Assembly: GCA_030621085.1 (NCBI GenBank)
Contig: JAUXIJ010000019.1
Location: 1 to 44,501 of the forward strand
DNA: 44,501 nt
Source: Candidatus Cloacimonadota bacterium
Lineage (GTDB): Bacteria; Cloacimonadota; Cloacimonadia; Cloacimonadales; TCS61
Direction: 5' to 3'
The notes below the pieces were generated by a model. That model was not told the DNA's origin. It saw only the letters and a program-made list of their open reading frames with translations, and did not search any database. The first letter of the stretch is position 1, and each line of letters opens with the position of its first letter. Shown here piece by piece: positions 1 to 8,813 of this stretch. The position numbers and the translations under genes are program-made.

Positions 1-1
1 C

Positions 2-133
2 GAAGATAAAAACAGGGAAAAAGAATTACTTAAAAAACTAAAACTAAAAGCAAAAACTTGGAGTTTTAATGAAAAACAGGTTTCAACTCTCTGGAAAATA
101 ATCCTTAAAAATAACAAGAAAGTCCAATGCTGA
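2..133 (+). CDS. Probable chorismate mutase, C-terminal end (partial)
   Basis: An open frame enters from the left edge and ends at TGA 131-133, giving 43 residues with no start in the window. The end of the frame reads REKELLKKLKLKAK, then an IILKNN segment, then VQ. This matches the last helices of AroQ-type (type II) chorismate mutase, where an Arg-Glu-Lys-rich helix is followed by a helix ending in II--S---Q. That enzyme converts chorismate to prephenate. The stop overlaps the start of the fused AroD-AroE gene by 7 nt (ATG at 127 inside the TGC-TGA end), so translation is probably coupled and the pathway context agrees. Only the tail is visible, so the call rests on a short match plus context. 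Other domains may lie upstream. Confidence 0.5.
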   Translation, partial: EDKNREKELLKKLKLKAKTWSFNEKQVSTLWKIILKNNKKVQC

Positions 134-1524
134 TATTATCTATTCCATATTTAAATAACGCTTTCCTGGCAGATCAAGTAAAAAGAACCGGATTGGAATG
201 GATCGAATATCGGCTCGATTATAATTCCGAATATAAAAAATTCCCGGAAAAATATATCAATTTAAAAAGTATAATTACTATTCGGGATGTTTCGGAAGGG
301 GGAGCAAGGCAAATAAATCGCAAAGAGAAAACTGAATTCTACAAAAATGTGATAGATAAATTCGATTGCCTGGTCGATTATGAAATTTCACAATATAAAG
401 ATCAGGATATTCTCACCCCGAACCTGATACTGTCATATCATGATTTTTCGGAAGAAATAAACATTCAGAAATTAGAAAAAGCAGTTGAAACTTCAAATTC
501 AAAAGCTGCAAAATATCTAAAAATTGCTGTTAATATTTCCAGCTATAATGAGCTGAACTTTATAAAAAAAATAATCAAGAAATCCAACAAACCGGTTATT
601 TTCGCTGCCATGGGAAAGTTAGGAAAGACCGGGAGAATTTTACACAAACATTTAGGTTCGGCAGGCACATTTGTTGGATTGAAACATCATACAACAGCAG
701 ATAGTCAATTAACTGACGATGAAGCTGCTACACTGCAATTGAAGGACATCAACGAGAAAACTTCTTTAGGAGGAATCGTTGGCGGTGAACAGGTATGGCA
801 ATCGCTTGGATTGAAATTTTATAATACCATATTCAAAAAAAGAAATCATAACGCTGTTTACCTGCCTTTCTTTACTGATAATCTTTCCGATTTTATAAGT
901 TGGTTCAATAGCACGGATTTCAAAGACAGATTCTATGGTTTTTCTGTTACAATGCCTTTTAAAAAAGAAATAACAAAATTGCTTGATCCACAAGATTTAA
1001 TTAATCATCCTGTAAATTTATTCCTGCCAAAAAGCATGAGAACATTTAATTCAGACGTCGAAGCATTTTTGAAATGTATTCATTATTTAAACATAAAAAC
1101 CAAAAATAATGTCCTGATTTTGGGGTCTGGAGCTACTGCCGAAAGTGCTTTAATGGCTTTAGCTGATTACAGTGTTTTCATTACTTCCAGGAAAGAACAC
1201 AAAGGCAAAGAACTGGCTGTTAAGTATTCCAAGGAATTCATTCCAATAAATGAAATTGATCAACATGATTTTGTGACATTAATTAATTGTACACCTTTGG
1301 GAATGAATAATGAAGATGTTCTGACTAAACTGAGAATTAAATTACCAAAGAAAATAATTGATTTACCGTATAAAGAAAAAAATACTTTACTAATAAAACA
1401 TTGTATTGAAAATGAAATTAATTATGTCGATGGTAAAATGTTCTGGAAATGGCAGGCTGAATCACAACTGAAAAAGTTCCTGAACGAGTTGGACTATCTG
1501 GGAGGTAATAATGAGAAGAATTAA
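127..1524 (+). CDS. aroDE: Bifunctional 3-dehydroquinate dehydratase / shikimate dehydrogenase
   Basis: 465 residues that fuse two shikimate-pathway enzymes. Residues 1-208 are a type I dehydroquinase. The Glu-Tyr-Arg-Leu-Asp strand (E27, R29), the active-site His in YHDF (H105), the Schiff-base Lys in YLKIAV (K132) and the GKTGR loop (R170) are all visible. Residues 212-460 are a shikimate dehydrogenase: SVTMPFK with catalytic K279, N308/D310 (NSD in place of the usual NTD), a NADP-binding loop LGSGATAES (332-340), NCTPLGM, and a C-terminal DGKMFWKWQAE helix. The usual substrate motif HSxSP near the start of this half reads QSLGL, so one of the two shikimate-contacting serines is Gly. The start overlaps the upstream chorismate-mutase-like gene, and the stop overlaps the next gene. 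Such fusions are known in plants and some bacteria. Domain identity is secure; full SDH activity is less so. Confidence 0.93.
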   Translation: MLILSIPYLNNAFLADQVKRTGLEWIEYRLDYNSEYKKFPEKYINLKSIITIRDVSEGGARQINRKEKTEFYKNVIDKFDCLVDYEISQYKDQDILTPNLILSYHDFSEEINIQKLEKAVETSNSKAAKYLKIAVNISSYNELNFIKKIIKKSNKPVIFAAMGKLGKTGRILHKHLGSAGTFVGLKHHTTADSQLTDDEAATLQLKDINEKTSLGGIVGGEQVWQSLGLKFYNTIFKKRNHNAVYLPFFTDNLSDFISWFNSTDFKDRFYGFSVTMPFKKEITKLLDPQDLINHPVNLFLPKSMRTFNSDVEAFLKCIHYLNIKTKNNVLILGSGATAESALMALADYSVFITSRKEHKGKELAVKYSKEFIPINEIDQHDFVTLINCTPLGMNNEDVLTKLRIKLPKKIIDLPYKEKNTLLIKHCIENEINYVDGKMFWKWQAESQLKKFLNELDYLGGNNEKN

Positions 1525-3079
1525 GAAATATCTGCTTCTGTTTATAACTGTTATTATGCTGGTTTCCTGCTCTACTATAAAATATCCTGACGAGATAAGA
1601 AGTACTCTGAAAGAGGCCAGAAAAAATAAAAAACAACTTAAAATTGCAATCCGATATTTTCATACAAAAGGTGATTCTCTACAATTGGATGCACTGTATT
1701 ACATATTGAGTAATATGAACGACCACTCTTTTGTTGAGATAGCACTTTACGATTCAAACAAAGTTGAAATCCCCTGGAACGTTCTCGATCATAAAAACTA
1801 TGAAGAAGCCGAATCTGCCATGGATGAACTTGAAGTTGAACACGGTGAACTGAATTGGGCTGTTAAAGAAAGAAAGAAGGATATCAACACAATTTCAGCC
1901 GATTTCCTTGTAGATAATATTGAATTGGCATTTGAAGCCTGGCATGAAAAACCATGGGCAAAAAATTATTCTTATGATATTTTTAAAGAATATATTCTTC
2001 CCTATCGCGGGAGCAACGAACCTATTGAATCCTGGCGATCCTGGAGGGGTTATTTCTTGGAAGATTTCAAAGATCTCGAAAAACAGATGGAAAATCCTGC
2101 TGATCCCATCGAAGCTGCCAGACTTATTAATACAAATCTGAAAAAATGGTTTAAATTCGATCCCCTGTTTTATCTGAATCCAACAGACCAAGGGCTTTTT
2201 GAAATGCTTAAAAATAAGATCGGTCGTTGTGAAGATATGACGAATATCACTATTTATGCCATGCGTGCTAATGGAATTCCCGTAACCAGCGATTATACTC
2301 CACACTGGGCAGATACCGGTAACAACCACGCTTGGAACTCTATTGTTCTGCCGGATGGGAATGTAATCCCATTCATGGGAAGCGAAGCCGATCCAGGTGA
2401 TTATTCGCTGGGTCATCGCCTGGCAAAAGCATACAGAAAAATGTTCTCTGAACAAAAAAATAACCTGGCATTCCAACTACAGGAAGGTGAAAAAGCTCCT
2501 GCCTGGTTAGCCGGAAAAAGTTATATAGATGTAACTACAGATTACACGAAAGTTCACGACGTTACTTTTACGCTGGATTATGAAATTCCGGACAGTACAA
2601 ATTTTGCCTATCTCTGTGTGTTTAATTCGGGAAAATGGAAAGCGATCCACTGGTCTGCGATCCAAAACAGGAAAGTCACTTTTACAGATATGGGAGTGAA
2701 TATCGTTTACCTTCCCATGTTTTATGTACACAAGGAATTAGAGCCTGCCGGCAAGCCTTTTATTCTTATGAAAAATGGTGATCTCCGTTTCCTGGAAGGT
2801 GATAGGAATTATGAAGAAACAGAACTGGTCTCGGTAACTAAAAAAATATTTGATAAGGATACAGAATTCAAGAAAGTAGTGTTCCTGGATGAAGGTGATG
2901 TTTATGAGTTATTCTTTTGGGATGACGAATGGAAATCTCTGGGAAAACAAACTGCAACATCAGATCCGCTCACTTATAGAAATGTACCTAAAAAAAACTT
3001 ACTCTGGCTTGTGAAGGAAGGTTCCAAAGAAGAAGAACGTATCTTTACCTATGATAATAATAAGCAACGCTGGTGGTAA
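1511..3079 (+). CDS. Transglutaminase-like lipoprotein
   Basis: 522 residues. The N-terminus (MRRIKK, hydrophobic stretch, LVSC with C20) is a lipoprotein signal, so the mature protein should be lipid-anchored in the cell envelope. The middle carries a transglutaminase-like (papain-fold) core: Cys in GRCEDM (C240), His in NNHAWN (H273) and an Asp in LPDGN (D282), in the order and spacing of the Cys-His-Asp triad. The C-terminal part is beta-rich and of unknown role. Family members act as proteases, amidases or crosslinkers, and the substrate cannot be read here. A GGAGG box (1501-1505) lies inside the end of aroDE and the genes overlap by 14 nt, so the gene is translated with the aromatic pathway genes although no functional link is evident. 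Confidence 0.75.
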   Translation: MRRIKKYLLLFITVIMLVSCSTIKYPDEIRSTLKEARKNKKQLKIAIRYFHTKGDSLQLDALYYILSNMNDHSFVEIALYDSNKVEIPWNVLDHKNYEEAESAMDELEVEHGELNWAVKERKKDINTISADFLVDNIELAFEAWHEKPWAKNYSYDIFKEYILPYRGSNEPIESWRSWRGYFLEDFKDLEKQMENPADPIEAARLINTNLKKWFKFDPLFYLNPTDQGLFEMLKNKIGRCEDMTNITIYAMRANGIPVTSDYTPHWADTGNNHAWNSIVLPDGNVIPFMGSEADPGDYSLGHRLAKAYRKMFSEQKNNLAFQLQEGEKAPAWLAGKSYIDVTTDYTKVHDVTFTLDYEIPDSTNFAYLCVFNSGKWKAIHWSAIQNRKVTFTDMGVNIVYLPMFYVHKELEPAGKPFILMKNGDLRFLEGDRNYEETELVSVTKKIFDKDTEFKKVVFLDEGDVYELFFWDDEWKSLGKQTATSDPLTYRNVPKKNLLWLVKEGSKEEERIFTYDNNKQRWW

Positions 3080-3110
3080 GAAGATAATAAACTTACATGA
3101 CGATATTTTA

Positions 3111-3146
3111 AAATATGTTCTCAGCAATAAGCTTGGGAACATATTT
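3111..3146 (+). repeat. Hairpin before the nucleoside phosphorylase gene
   Basis: A perfect 10-bp stem (AAATATGTTC at 3111-3120, GAACATATTT at 3137-3146) encloses a 16-nt loop that can form an extra AGC/GCT stem. A T-rich stretch follows (3147-3160). It sits between the lipoprotein stop and the ribosome binding site of the next gene. It could terminate the upstream operon or act in the leader of the next one. Confidence 0.5.
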
Positions 3147-3174
3147 ATTTTGTAATTTTTTGAATGGAGAAAGT

Positions 3175-4506
3175 ATGGAATTCAATCCAGTGAAACTAAT
3201 AAATAAGAAGAAAACCGGTGAGAATTTAACAGAAGATGAACTGAAATTTTTCATTGGTTCCTATTTGGATAACAAGATACCCGAATACCAGATGTCGGCT
3301 CTTTTAATGGCAATTTACTTTAAGGGAATGAAGATCGAGGAAATTCAAACCTTAACACAGATATATATTGAATCAGGAAAGAGAATTACATTTCCTAATT
3401 TCGCAACGGTAGACAAGCACTCAACAGGAGGAGTAGGAGATAAGATCAGCATTGTGCTTGCTCCCATAGTTGCTGCCTGCGGTGGTAAAATCCCGATGAT
3501 CTCAGGACGGGGTTTAGGACACACAGGTGGTACACTGGATAAACTCGAATCCATCCCGGGTTTCAGAACAGATTTCTCTGAAGCACAATTCAAGAAAATG
3601 GTTGATGAGGTAGGTTTTTCCATAATCTGCCAGTCACAAGAGCTTGTTCCTGCCGATAAAAGGATATATGCCCTGCGTGATGTAACAGGCACTGTTGAAA
3701 GCCTTCCCCTAATAACAGCCAGCATCATGAGCAAAAAAATTGCCGAAGGTGCAAAGAACCTGATTATTGATCTGAAAGTTGGTTCCGGGGCTTTCATGAA
3801 AAACCTGGAAAATGCACAAAAATTAGCTGAATTGCTCATTGCCACCGGAGAAAAATTCGGTCAGAAAGTATCGGTGGTATTTTCCAATATGAATTCACCC
3901 CTAGGAAATTATATAGGTAATGCCCTGGAGATTAAGGAATGTATCGAATACCTGCAAGATAAACGGTTGTCAGATATACACGAACTTACAAATACCCTGG
4001 CAGTAGAAATGTTATATCTTACTGGAAATACAGTAAACAGAAAAGAAGCAACTTCCCTGGTAGAGAAAGTTCTGCAAAACGGTAAAGCTCTTGAATGCTT
4101 CAGGAAATCCATATCTGCTCAGGGTGGTGATCCAAGAGTTTGCGATGATACTACTTTACTTCCTCAATCAAAATATGAGATCCCGATCATTGCAGGATCG
4201 TCCGGTTGGATAAAATCAATAGATTCACAGAAGATCGGATATGCACTTGTAGAACTTGGCGCAGGACGTAAAGCACTGGATTCAAAACTGGATTATGGTA
4301 CAGGTGCATACCTGCCCTTTAAAATTGGCGACAAAATAGAGAAAGGATGTGAGCTGGGAAAAATCTATTGCAACAATAAACACACTGGAATTGCAGTGGC
4401 AGATCAGGTAAATAATTTCTATTTGTTTTCTGATAAAAAAATAAATTCTCAAAAAATAATTCTGAAAGTAATCAATTATAAAATAAGTCCTGCCCAAAAA
4501 TCTTGA
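3175..4506 (+). CDS. Pyrimidine-nucleoside (thymidine) phosphorylase
   Basis: 443 residues from ATG 3175. That start is preferred over an in-frame ATG at 3115 because GGAGA precedes it by about 7 nt, the family N-terminus (MEFNPVKLINKKKTGENLT) begins here, and the 60 nt upstream belong to a hairpin. The protein cleaves thymidine, uridine or deoxyuridine with phosphate, yielding base plus (deoxy)ribose-1-phosphate for salvage. The family signature is clear: DKHSTGGVGDK, then ISGRGLGHTGGTLDKLE, which form the phosphate and nucleoside site, and the C-terminal barrel-sandwich domain ending with the GTGAYLPFKIGDKIEKG region. Length is usual for DeoA/Pdp. The sequence alone does not distinguish thymidine-specific DeoA from broad-specificity Pdp. 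It appears monocistronic. Confidence 0.93.
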   Translation: MEFNPVKLINKKKTGENLTEDELKFFIGSYLDNKIPEYQMSALLMAIYFKGMKIEEIQTLTQIYIESGKRITFPNFATVDKHSTGGVGDKISIVLAPIVAACGGKIPMISGRGLGHTGGTLDKLESIPGFRTDFSEAQFKKMVDEVGFSIICQSQELVPADKRIYALRDVTGTVESLPLITASIMSKKIAEGAKNLIIDLKVGSGAFMKNLENAQKLAELLIATGEKFGQKVSVVFSNMNSPLGNYIGNALEIKECIEYLQDKRLSDIHELTNTLAVEMLYLTGNTVNRKEATSLVEKVLQNGKALECFRKSISAQGGDPRVCDDTTLLPQSKYEIPIIAGSSGWIKSIDSQKIGYALVELGAGRKALDSKLDYGTGAYLPFKIGDKIEKGCELGKIYCNNKHTGIAVADQVNNFYLFSDKKINSQKIILKVINYKISPAQKS

Positions 4507-4560
4507 CACATGAAAAAGCAAAAATAGTTTTGTTAAATTAATTATGATTCTGGTTATAAT
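4503..4560 (+). promoter_or_regulatory. Candidate promoter(s) of the rpmF-fab operon
   Basis: TTGACA at 4503-4508 is followed 16 nt later by TAGTTT (4525-4530), and a separate perfect TATAAT lies at 4555-4560 with TTGTTA 19 nt upstream. Either could start the rpmF-plsX-fabH transcript; no gene occupies 4507-4597. The same TTGACA(CA) box is seen before both tRNA genes and the ABC operon. Confidence 0.4.
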
Positions 4561-4597
4561 TGTTTGATTTATATAAAGTTAAATAAAAGGAGAAAAG

Positions 4598-4777
4598 ATG
4601 GCTGTACCTAAAAGAAAGACATCTAAATCCCGTCGGGATAAAAGAAGAACACATTATAAAGCTACTATGCCAGCTGTAGCCACATGTTCAAATTGCGGCG
4701 AACCATGCCGACCACATAATATATGTTCAAATTGCGGTCATTATAATGGGAAAAAAGTGTTGGCAGTTAAGGAATAA
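4598..4777 (+). CDS. rpmF: 50S ribosomal protein L32
   Basis: 59 residues, starting [19 protein letters not shown], which is the diagnostic L32 N-terminus, followed by a zinc-ribbon of two CSNCG motifs (C30/C33 and C43/C46). It is a small component of the large ribosomal subunit. The start has an AAGGAGA box at 4587-4593. The full C+ (four-cysteine) form suggests zinc binding rather than the zinc-independent variant. It heads the rpmF-plsX-fabH arrangement, a widely conserved linkage of translation and lipid synthesis. Confidence 0.97.
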   Translation: MAVPKRKTSKSRRDKRRTHYKATMPAVATCSNCGEPCRPHNICSNCGHYNGKKVLAVKE

Positions 4778-4798
4778 CACTGGATATTGAGATTATAG

Positions 4799-5794
4799 AT
4801 GCATATTGCAATTGATGCATTTGGTAGTGATAATGCACCTTTCCCGGAAGTGGAAGGTGCAATTCTTGCAATTAAAGAGAATATTTGCGATAAAATATAT
4901 CTTGTAGGAAAAGCAGATATCCTGACAGGGGAACTGGATAAGTTCTTTTATGATAAAAGTAAAATAGAAGTGGTTCATGCTTCTGAAACAATCTCAATGA
5001 ATGATGCTCCGGCTACTGTAGTTAAAAAGAAAAAGGATTCTTCTTTAGTAAGAGCGGTACAACTTCACAAAGAAGGAGCTGTTGACGCTGTAGTAAGTGC
5101 TGGCAATACAGGAGCGGTTATGGCTGCATCTCTTTTGGGTTATGGTAGAATTAAAAACATCTTACGTCCCGCAATTGCTACCTCTTTTCCTACACAATCT
5201 AATCCTGAAATAATCCTGGATGTGGGAGCAAATGTTGATTGTTCAACAGAGAATCTTGTACAATTTGCCAAACTCGGAAGTCTTTATTATAAATTCTTTT
5301 TTAAAACCGACAAACCGAAAGTAGCACTATTGAATATTGGTGAAGAAGAGACAAAGGGTAATGAATTAACAAAAGCTGCATATAACAAATTAAAAGAATA
5401 TAAAGATATCAATTTTGTAGGAAATATCGAAGGGAAAGACCTTTTAAAAGGAATTGTAGATGTAGTAGTATGCGATGGTTTCGTTGGAAATGTTATGGTT
5501 AAAACTGTCGAAGGTGTTGCTTATTCAATTTTTTCGATAATGAAAGAACAAATAAAAAAGGACTGGGTCGCCGTTTTCGGCACATTGCTTTCTTACCCGG
5601 TCTATTCATATCTAAAAAGAAAAATGAATCATGAGGAATATGGTGGAGCATTGCTGGTAGGATTAAATGGAATTTCCATTGTTTCACATGGAAGATCTGG
5701 AGCTAAGGCAATAAAAAATGCTGTTAAACTGGCTTCCAGAATCGCTTCGTCTGGTTTTATTAAACATACAAAAGAATATTTTGCGAGGTTATAA
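4799..5794 (+). CDS. plsX: Phosphate acyltransferase PlsX
   Basis: 331 residues, the normal family length. PlsX transfers acyl chains from acyl-ACP to phosphate, giving acyl-phosphate for PlsY, the first membrane-lipid step. The N-terminus MHIAIDAFGSDNAP is the PlsX hallmark (usually DAMGGDNAP), with later VVSAGNTGAVMA, LDVGANVDC, LLNIGEEETKGNE and VCDGFVGNVMVKT motifs all in order. The start lies 21 nt after rpmF without a strong ribosome binding site, so coupling to rpmF is likely. It is followed by fabH after 2 nt. Confidence 0.96.
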   Translation: MHIAIDAFGSDNAPFPEVEGAILAIKENICDKIYLVGKADILTGELDKFFYDKSKIEVVHASETISMNDAPATVVKKKKDSSLVRAVQLHKEGAVDAVVSAGNTGAVMAASLLGYGRIKNILRPAIATSFPTQSNPEIILDVGANVDCSTENLVQFAKLGSLYYKFFFKTDKPKVALLNIGEEETKGNELTKAAYNKLKEYKDINFVGNIEGKDLLKGIVDVVVCDGFVGNVMVKTVEGVAYSIFSIMKEQIKKDWVAVFGTLLSYPVYSYLKRKMNHEEYGGALLVGLNGISIVSHGRSGAKAIKNAVKLASRIASSGFIKHTKEYFARL

Positions 5795-5796
5795 AA

Positions 5797-6792
5797 ATGA
5801 TAGCCAAATACAATGCTAAAATTTCAGGAACCGGACATTATGTCCCGGATAAAGTACTCACAAATTTCGATCTTGAAAAAATGGTCGATACTACAGATGA
5901 ATGGATCCGAACTCGAACTGGAATGGTTGAAAGACATGTTGTTACAGAAGACCAGGCAGCGTCTGATCTGGCGTATCCTGCTTCTTTGAAAGCTTTGGAA
6001 GCTGCTGATTTGAAACCTAAAGACCTTGATATGATTATCTGTGGCACTATTTCAGGAGATCATCCTTATCCATCAACAGCCTGCATTCTCCAAAAGAAAT
6101 TAGGACTAAAAAATTTCCCGGCATTCGATGTCTCAGCTGGTTGTCCTGGTTGGCTTTACTCAACCAATATTGCCAAACAATTTGTAGAAAACGGAATAGC
6201 AAAAAATATCTTGGTTGTGGGAGTAGAGATCCTTACAAAAGTCACGAATTATAATGATCGTAATACTTGCATTTTATTTGGAGATGGTGCAGGCGCCACT
6301 ATTATTTCACGCGCTGAACGCAAAGACATTTCCCGAATTATCGATTCTGAAATAACAGCAGATGGCACACATTATGAACTTCTCATTCAAGAGGCTGGCG
6401 GCTCCAGAATGCCTGCTTCTTTAGAATCTGTAAAAAAGAATCTTCACACATGTTATATGGAAGGAAATAAGATATTTAAATTCGCAGTGAAATCTATGTA
6501 TTCAATGTGTGATGTCGTCATGAAAAGAAACAAACTGGATGTTACTTCCATCGACTGGTTAATTACCCACCAGGCAAATATGAGAATTATTGAAGCTCTT
6601 GGAAGAAAGATGAAAATTGATACAAATAAAGTAATTGTTAATATTGAAAAATATGGCAACACATCTTCAGCAACAATTCCGATTGCTTTAGATGAAGCTA
6701 TCAGAAGCGGAAAGATCAGGCATGGAGACCTGGTTTTAATGGCATCTTTCGGTGCCGGATTAACTTCTGGAAGTGTGCTGATAAGATTATAA
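5797..6792 (+). CDS. fabH: 3-oxoacyl-ACP synthase III (FabH)
   Basis: 331 residues. It condenses an acyl-CoA primer (usually acetyl-CoA) with malonyl-ACP to start type II fatty acid synthesis. The catalytic triad is visible: Cys116 in DVSAGCPGWLY, His258 in THQANMRI and Asn288 in EKYGNTSSATIP. The start is ATG 5797, with GAGG about 9 nt upstream inside the end of plsX. The usual ACSGF around the cysteine is GCPGW here, a modest variation of the pocket. It belongs to the plsX-fabH-fabD-fabG-acpP-fabF cluster. Confidence 0.96.
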   Translation: MIAKYNAKISGTGHYVPDKVLTNFDLEKMVDTTDEWIRTRTGMVERHVVTEDQAASDLAYPASLKALEAADLKPKDLDMIICGTISGDHPYPSTACILQKKLGLKNFPAFDVSAGCPGWLYSTNIAKQFVENGIAKNILVVGVEILTKVTNYNDRNTCILFGDGAGATIISRAERKDISRIIDSEITADGTHYELLIQEAGGSRMPASLESVKKNLHTCYMEGNKIFKFAVKSMYSMCDVVMKRNKLDVTSIDWLITHQANMRIIEALGRKMKIDTNKVIVNIEKYGNTSSATIPIALDEAIRSGKIRHGDLVLMASFGAGLTSGSVLIRL

Positions 6793-6805
6793 TAATGAGG
6801 TAAAA

Positions 6806-7747
6806 ATGGGAAAAATAGCTTTTATATTTCCGGGACAGGGTGCCCAATATGTTGGAATGGCAATGGATTTTGCAGAGAACAATCCGGAATTCACAGACAT
6901 CCTGCAAAGATTTGATAAAAAAAATGGAACTGAGCTTTTCAATATTATGCGTGAAGGTCCTGAAGAACTACTGAAAGAAACAAAAATCACTCAACCGGCA
7001 ATACTCTTTCACAGTATTACAGCCATGAAAACAGTTCTTAATGAGTTCAATATTAAACCAGATTTTGTGGCAGGACATTCACTGGGTGAATTCTCTGCCT
7101 TGGTAGCAAATGGCGTTCTCGATATGGACGATGCAATGTACCTGGTTCATAAACGTGGTGAGTTCATGATCCGTGCAAACGAAGGAAAACCCTTTGCCAT
7201 GGCTGCAATAATCGGGCTCGATTCTATCACTGTAAAGAACATTTGTGACGAAGCTTCATCGGCTGGAATAGTGATCGCTGCTAATTTTAATACTCCGGTT
7301 CAAACTGTGATCTCCGGTTCTAAAGCCGGTGTGGAAAAAGCTTGTGAAATTGCTCAGGAAAAAGATGCAAAAAGAGTTATACCGCTTGTTGTCGGCGGAC
7401 CCTTTCACTCCCCATTAATAGAAAGAGCAAAAACCTGGCTGGCAGAAGAAATGGAAAAGATAAATTTTAATTCTACTAATATACCTGTAATTGCAAACGT
7501 GGATGCAGAACCAACCACCGAACCTGATAAGATCAGAAAAAACCTGGCAGAGCAGGTAACTTCTTCCGTTCGCTGGGTTGAATGCATACAATTTATGATA
7601 GATAATGGAGTGAATACTTTTATAGAATTTGGTCCTAAAAAAGTGTTGGCTGGAATGCTTAAAAAAATTGACAGAAATGTGAAAGTTATAAGCATCGACA
7701 CATTAGAAACTTTTAATAGTGTGAAGCAGGAATTGGAGAATTTATAA
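6806..7747 (+). CDS. fabD: Malonyl-CoA:ACP transacylase (FabD)
   Basis: 313 residues. It loads malonyl from CoA onto acyl carrier protein to feed FabH and FabF. Motifs are FPGQGAQ near the N-terminus, the nucleophile in GHSLGE (S92), the Arg in HKRGEFM that holds the malonyl carboxylate (R117), and the partner His in GPFHSPL (H201). A GAGG box precedes the start. The stop overlaps the fabG start by one base (TAATG), showing translational coupling. Confidence 0.96.
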   Translation: MGKIAFIFPGQGAQYVGMAMDFAENNPEFTDILQRFDKKNGTELFNIMREGPEELLKETKITQPAILFHSITAMKTVLNEFNIKPDFVAGHSLGEFSALVANGVLDMDDAMYLVHKRGEFMIRANEGKPFAMAAIIGLDSITVKNICDEASSAGIVIAANFNTPVQTVISGSKAGVEKACEIAQEKDAKRVIPLVVGGPFHSPLIERAKTWLAEEMEKINFNSTNIPVIANVDAEPTTEPDKIRKNLAEQVTSSVRWVECIQFMIDNGVNTFIEFGPKKVLAGMLKKIDRNVKVISIDTLETFNSVKQELENL

Positions 7748-8487
7748 TGAGATTGAAAGATAAGGTTGCTATCATAACGGGTGCTGCACGCGGCATTGGT
7801 TTTGCTATTGCAGAAACCTTGGCTCAAAATGGAGCTTTATCTGTAATTATCGACCTTAATAAAAATGACGTGGACATCGCAGTGCAGAAAATCGATGATG
7901 CTGGTTTCAAAGCTATTGGTTACGCCTGTGATGTAACAGGCTCTGAAAACCTGAGTAATGTTTTTAAAGACATCCATTCTAAATTCGAAAAGATAGACAT
8001 ATTAGTGAACAATGCCGGCATTACCAGGGATGGTCTTCTTATGAAGATGAAAGAGGCAGACTGGGATGCTGTGATAAATGTTAATTTGAAAGGTACTTTT
8101 AATTGTACTCAGAAAGTCAGCAGATTTATGCTGAAACAAAAATCCGGTGTAATCATAAACATTTCTTCTATTATCGGAATTATGGGAAATCCGGGTCAAG
8201 CGAACTATGCTGCTTCCAAAGGTGGAATAATTGCCTTCACCAAATCAGCAGCCAAAGAATTCGCCAGCAGAAACATTCGCGTTAATGCAATTGCTCCAGG
8301 TTTTATTCAAACAGAGATGACAGACAAACTACCAAAAGAAGTTGTTGACAAATATTTAGCAGCGATTCCTCTTTCATGTATGGGAACAGTGAAAGATATA
8401 GCAAATTTATGTGTGTTTTTAGCTTCAAACGAAGCAAAATATATAACAGGGCAAACCATCAACGTAGATGGTGGCTTAGTAATGTAA
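7747..8487 (+). CDS. fabG: 3-oxoacyl-ACP reductase (FabG)
   Basis: 246 residues, a short-chain dehydrogenase that reduces 3-oxoacyl-ACP with NADPH. It shows the TGAARGIG cofactor loop (11-18), NNAG (88-91), the catalytic Ser141 in ISS, and Tyr154-x3-Lys158 in YAASK. The C-terminal GQTINVDGGLVM is typical of FabG. It starts within the fabD stop codon (TAATG) and is followed 20 nt later by acpP. Confidence 0.96.
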   Translation: MRLKDKVAIITGAARGIGFAIAETLAQNGALSVIIDLNKNDVDIAVQKIDDAGFKAIGYACDVTGSENLSNVFKDIHSKFEKIDILVNNAGITRDGLLMKMKEADWDAVINVNLKGTFNCTQKVSRFMLKQKSGVIINISSIIGIMGNPGQANYAASKGGIIAFTKSAAKEFASRNIRVNAIAPGFIQTEMTDKLPKEVVDKYLAAIPLSCMGTVKDIANLCVFLASNEAKYITGQTINVDGGLVM

Positions 8488-8507
8488 CTAATAAATAGGA
8501 GGAAATA

Positions 8508-8741
8508 ATGGACATTAATGCAAAAGTAAAAGAAATTATTGTTGAAGAACTCGGTGTGGAAGAAAGTGAAGTTACTCCAGAAGCTAGTTTTATTGAAGAT
8601 CTGGGAGCTGACTCTCTCGATACTGTCGAACTTATCATGAAATTCGAAGAAGAATTCGATATCGACATTGCTGACGAAGAAGCTGAAAAGCTGACTACAG
8701 TTGGTAAAGCAATCGAATATCTTAAACAAAAGCTTGGGTAA
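8508..8741 (+). CDS. acpP: Acyl carrier protein
   Basis: 77 residues and strongly acidic. It carries the growing acyl chain on phosphopantetheine attached to Ser36 in the invariant GADSLD motif. A strong AGGAGG box lies just before ATG 8508. It is placed as usual between fabG and fabF. A stable hairpin directly follows the gene (8751-8782). Confidence 0.98.
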   Translation: MDINAKVKEIIVEELGVEESEVTPEASFIEDLGADSLDTVELIMKFEEEFDIDIADEEAEKLTTVGKAIEYLKQKLG

Positions 8742-8750
8742 TAATATTAG

Positions 8751-8782
8751 TTATGGTGGGGTTTTTTATAACTCCACCATAA
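8751..8782 (+). repeat. Intercistronic hairpin between acpP and fabF
   Basis: Arms 8751-8763 and 8770-8782 pair over 13 bp with a single G-U pair and a 6-nt loop. No T-tract follows, so it is not a standard terminator. It may slow decay of the acpP message or give partial termination so that acpP is made in excess over fabF. Confidence 0.6.
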
Positions 8783-8813
8783 TTATATCAAATTATCCTA
8801 ACGAGAGGTTTTA

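Noticed and set aside
1895..2476. Long open frame antisense to the transglutaminase-like lipoprotein gene
   Set aside because: It is a shadow of a well-supported gene with lipobox and catalytic motifs. It has no ribosome binding site or recognisable domain.
3115..3174. Upstream start for the nucleoside phosphorylase
   Set aside because: It falls in a perfect hairpin and lacks a ribosome binding site. ATG 3175 has GGAGA and the family N-terminus.
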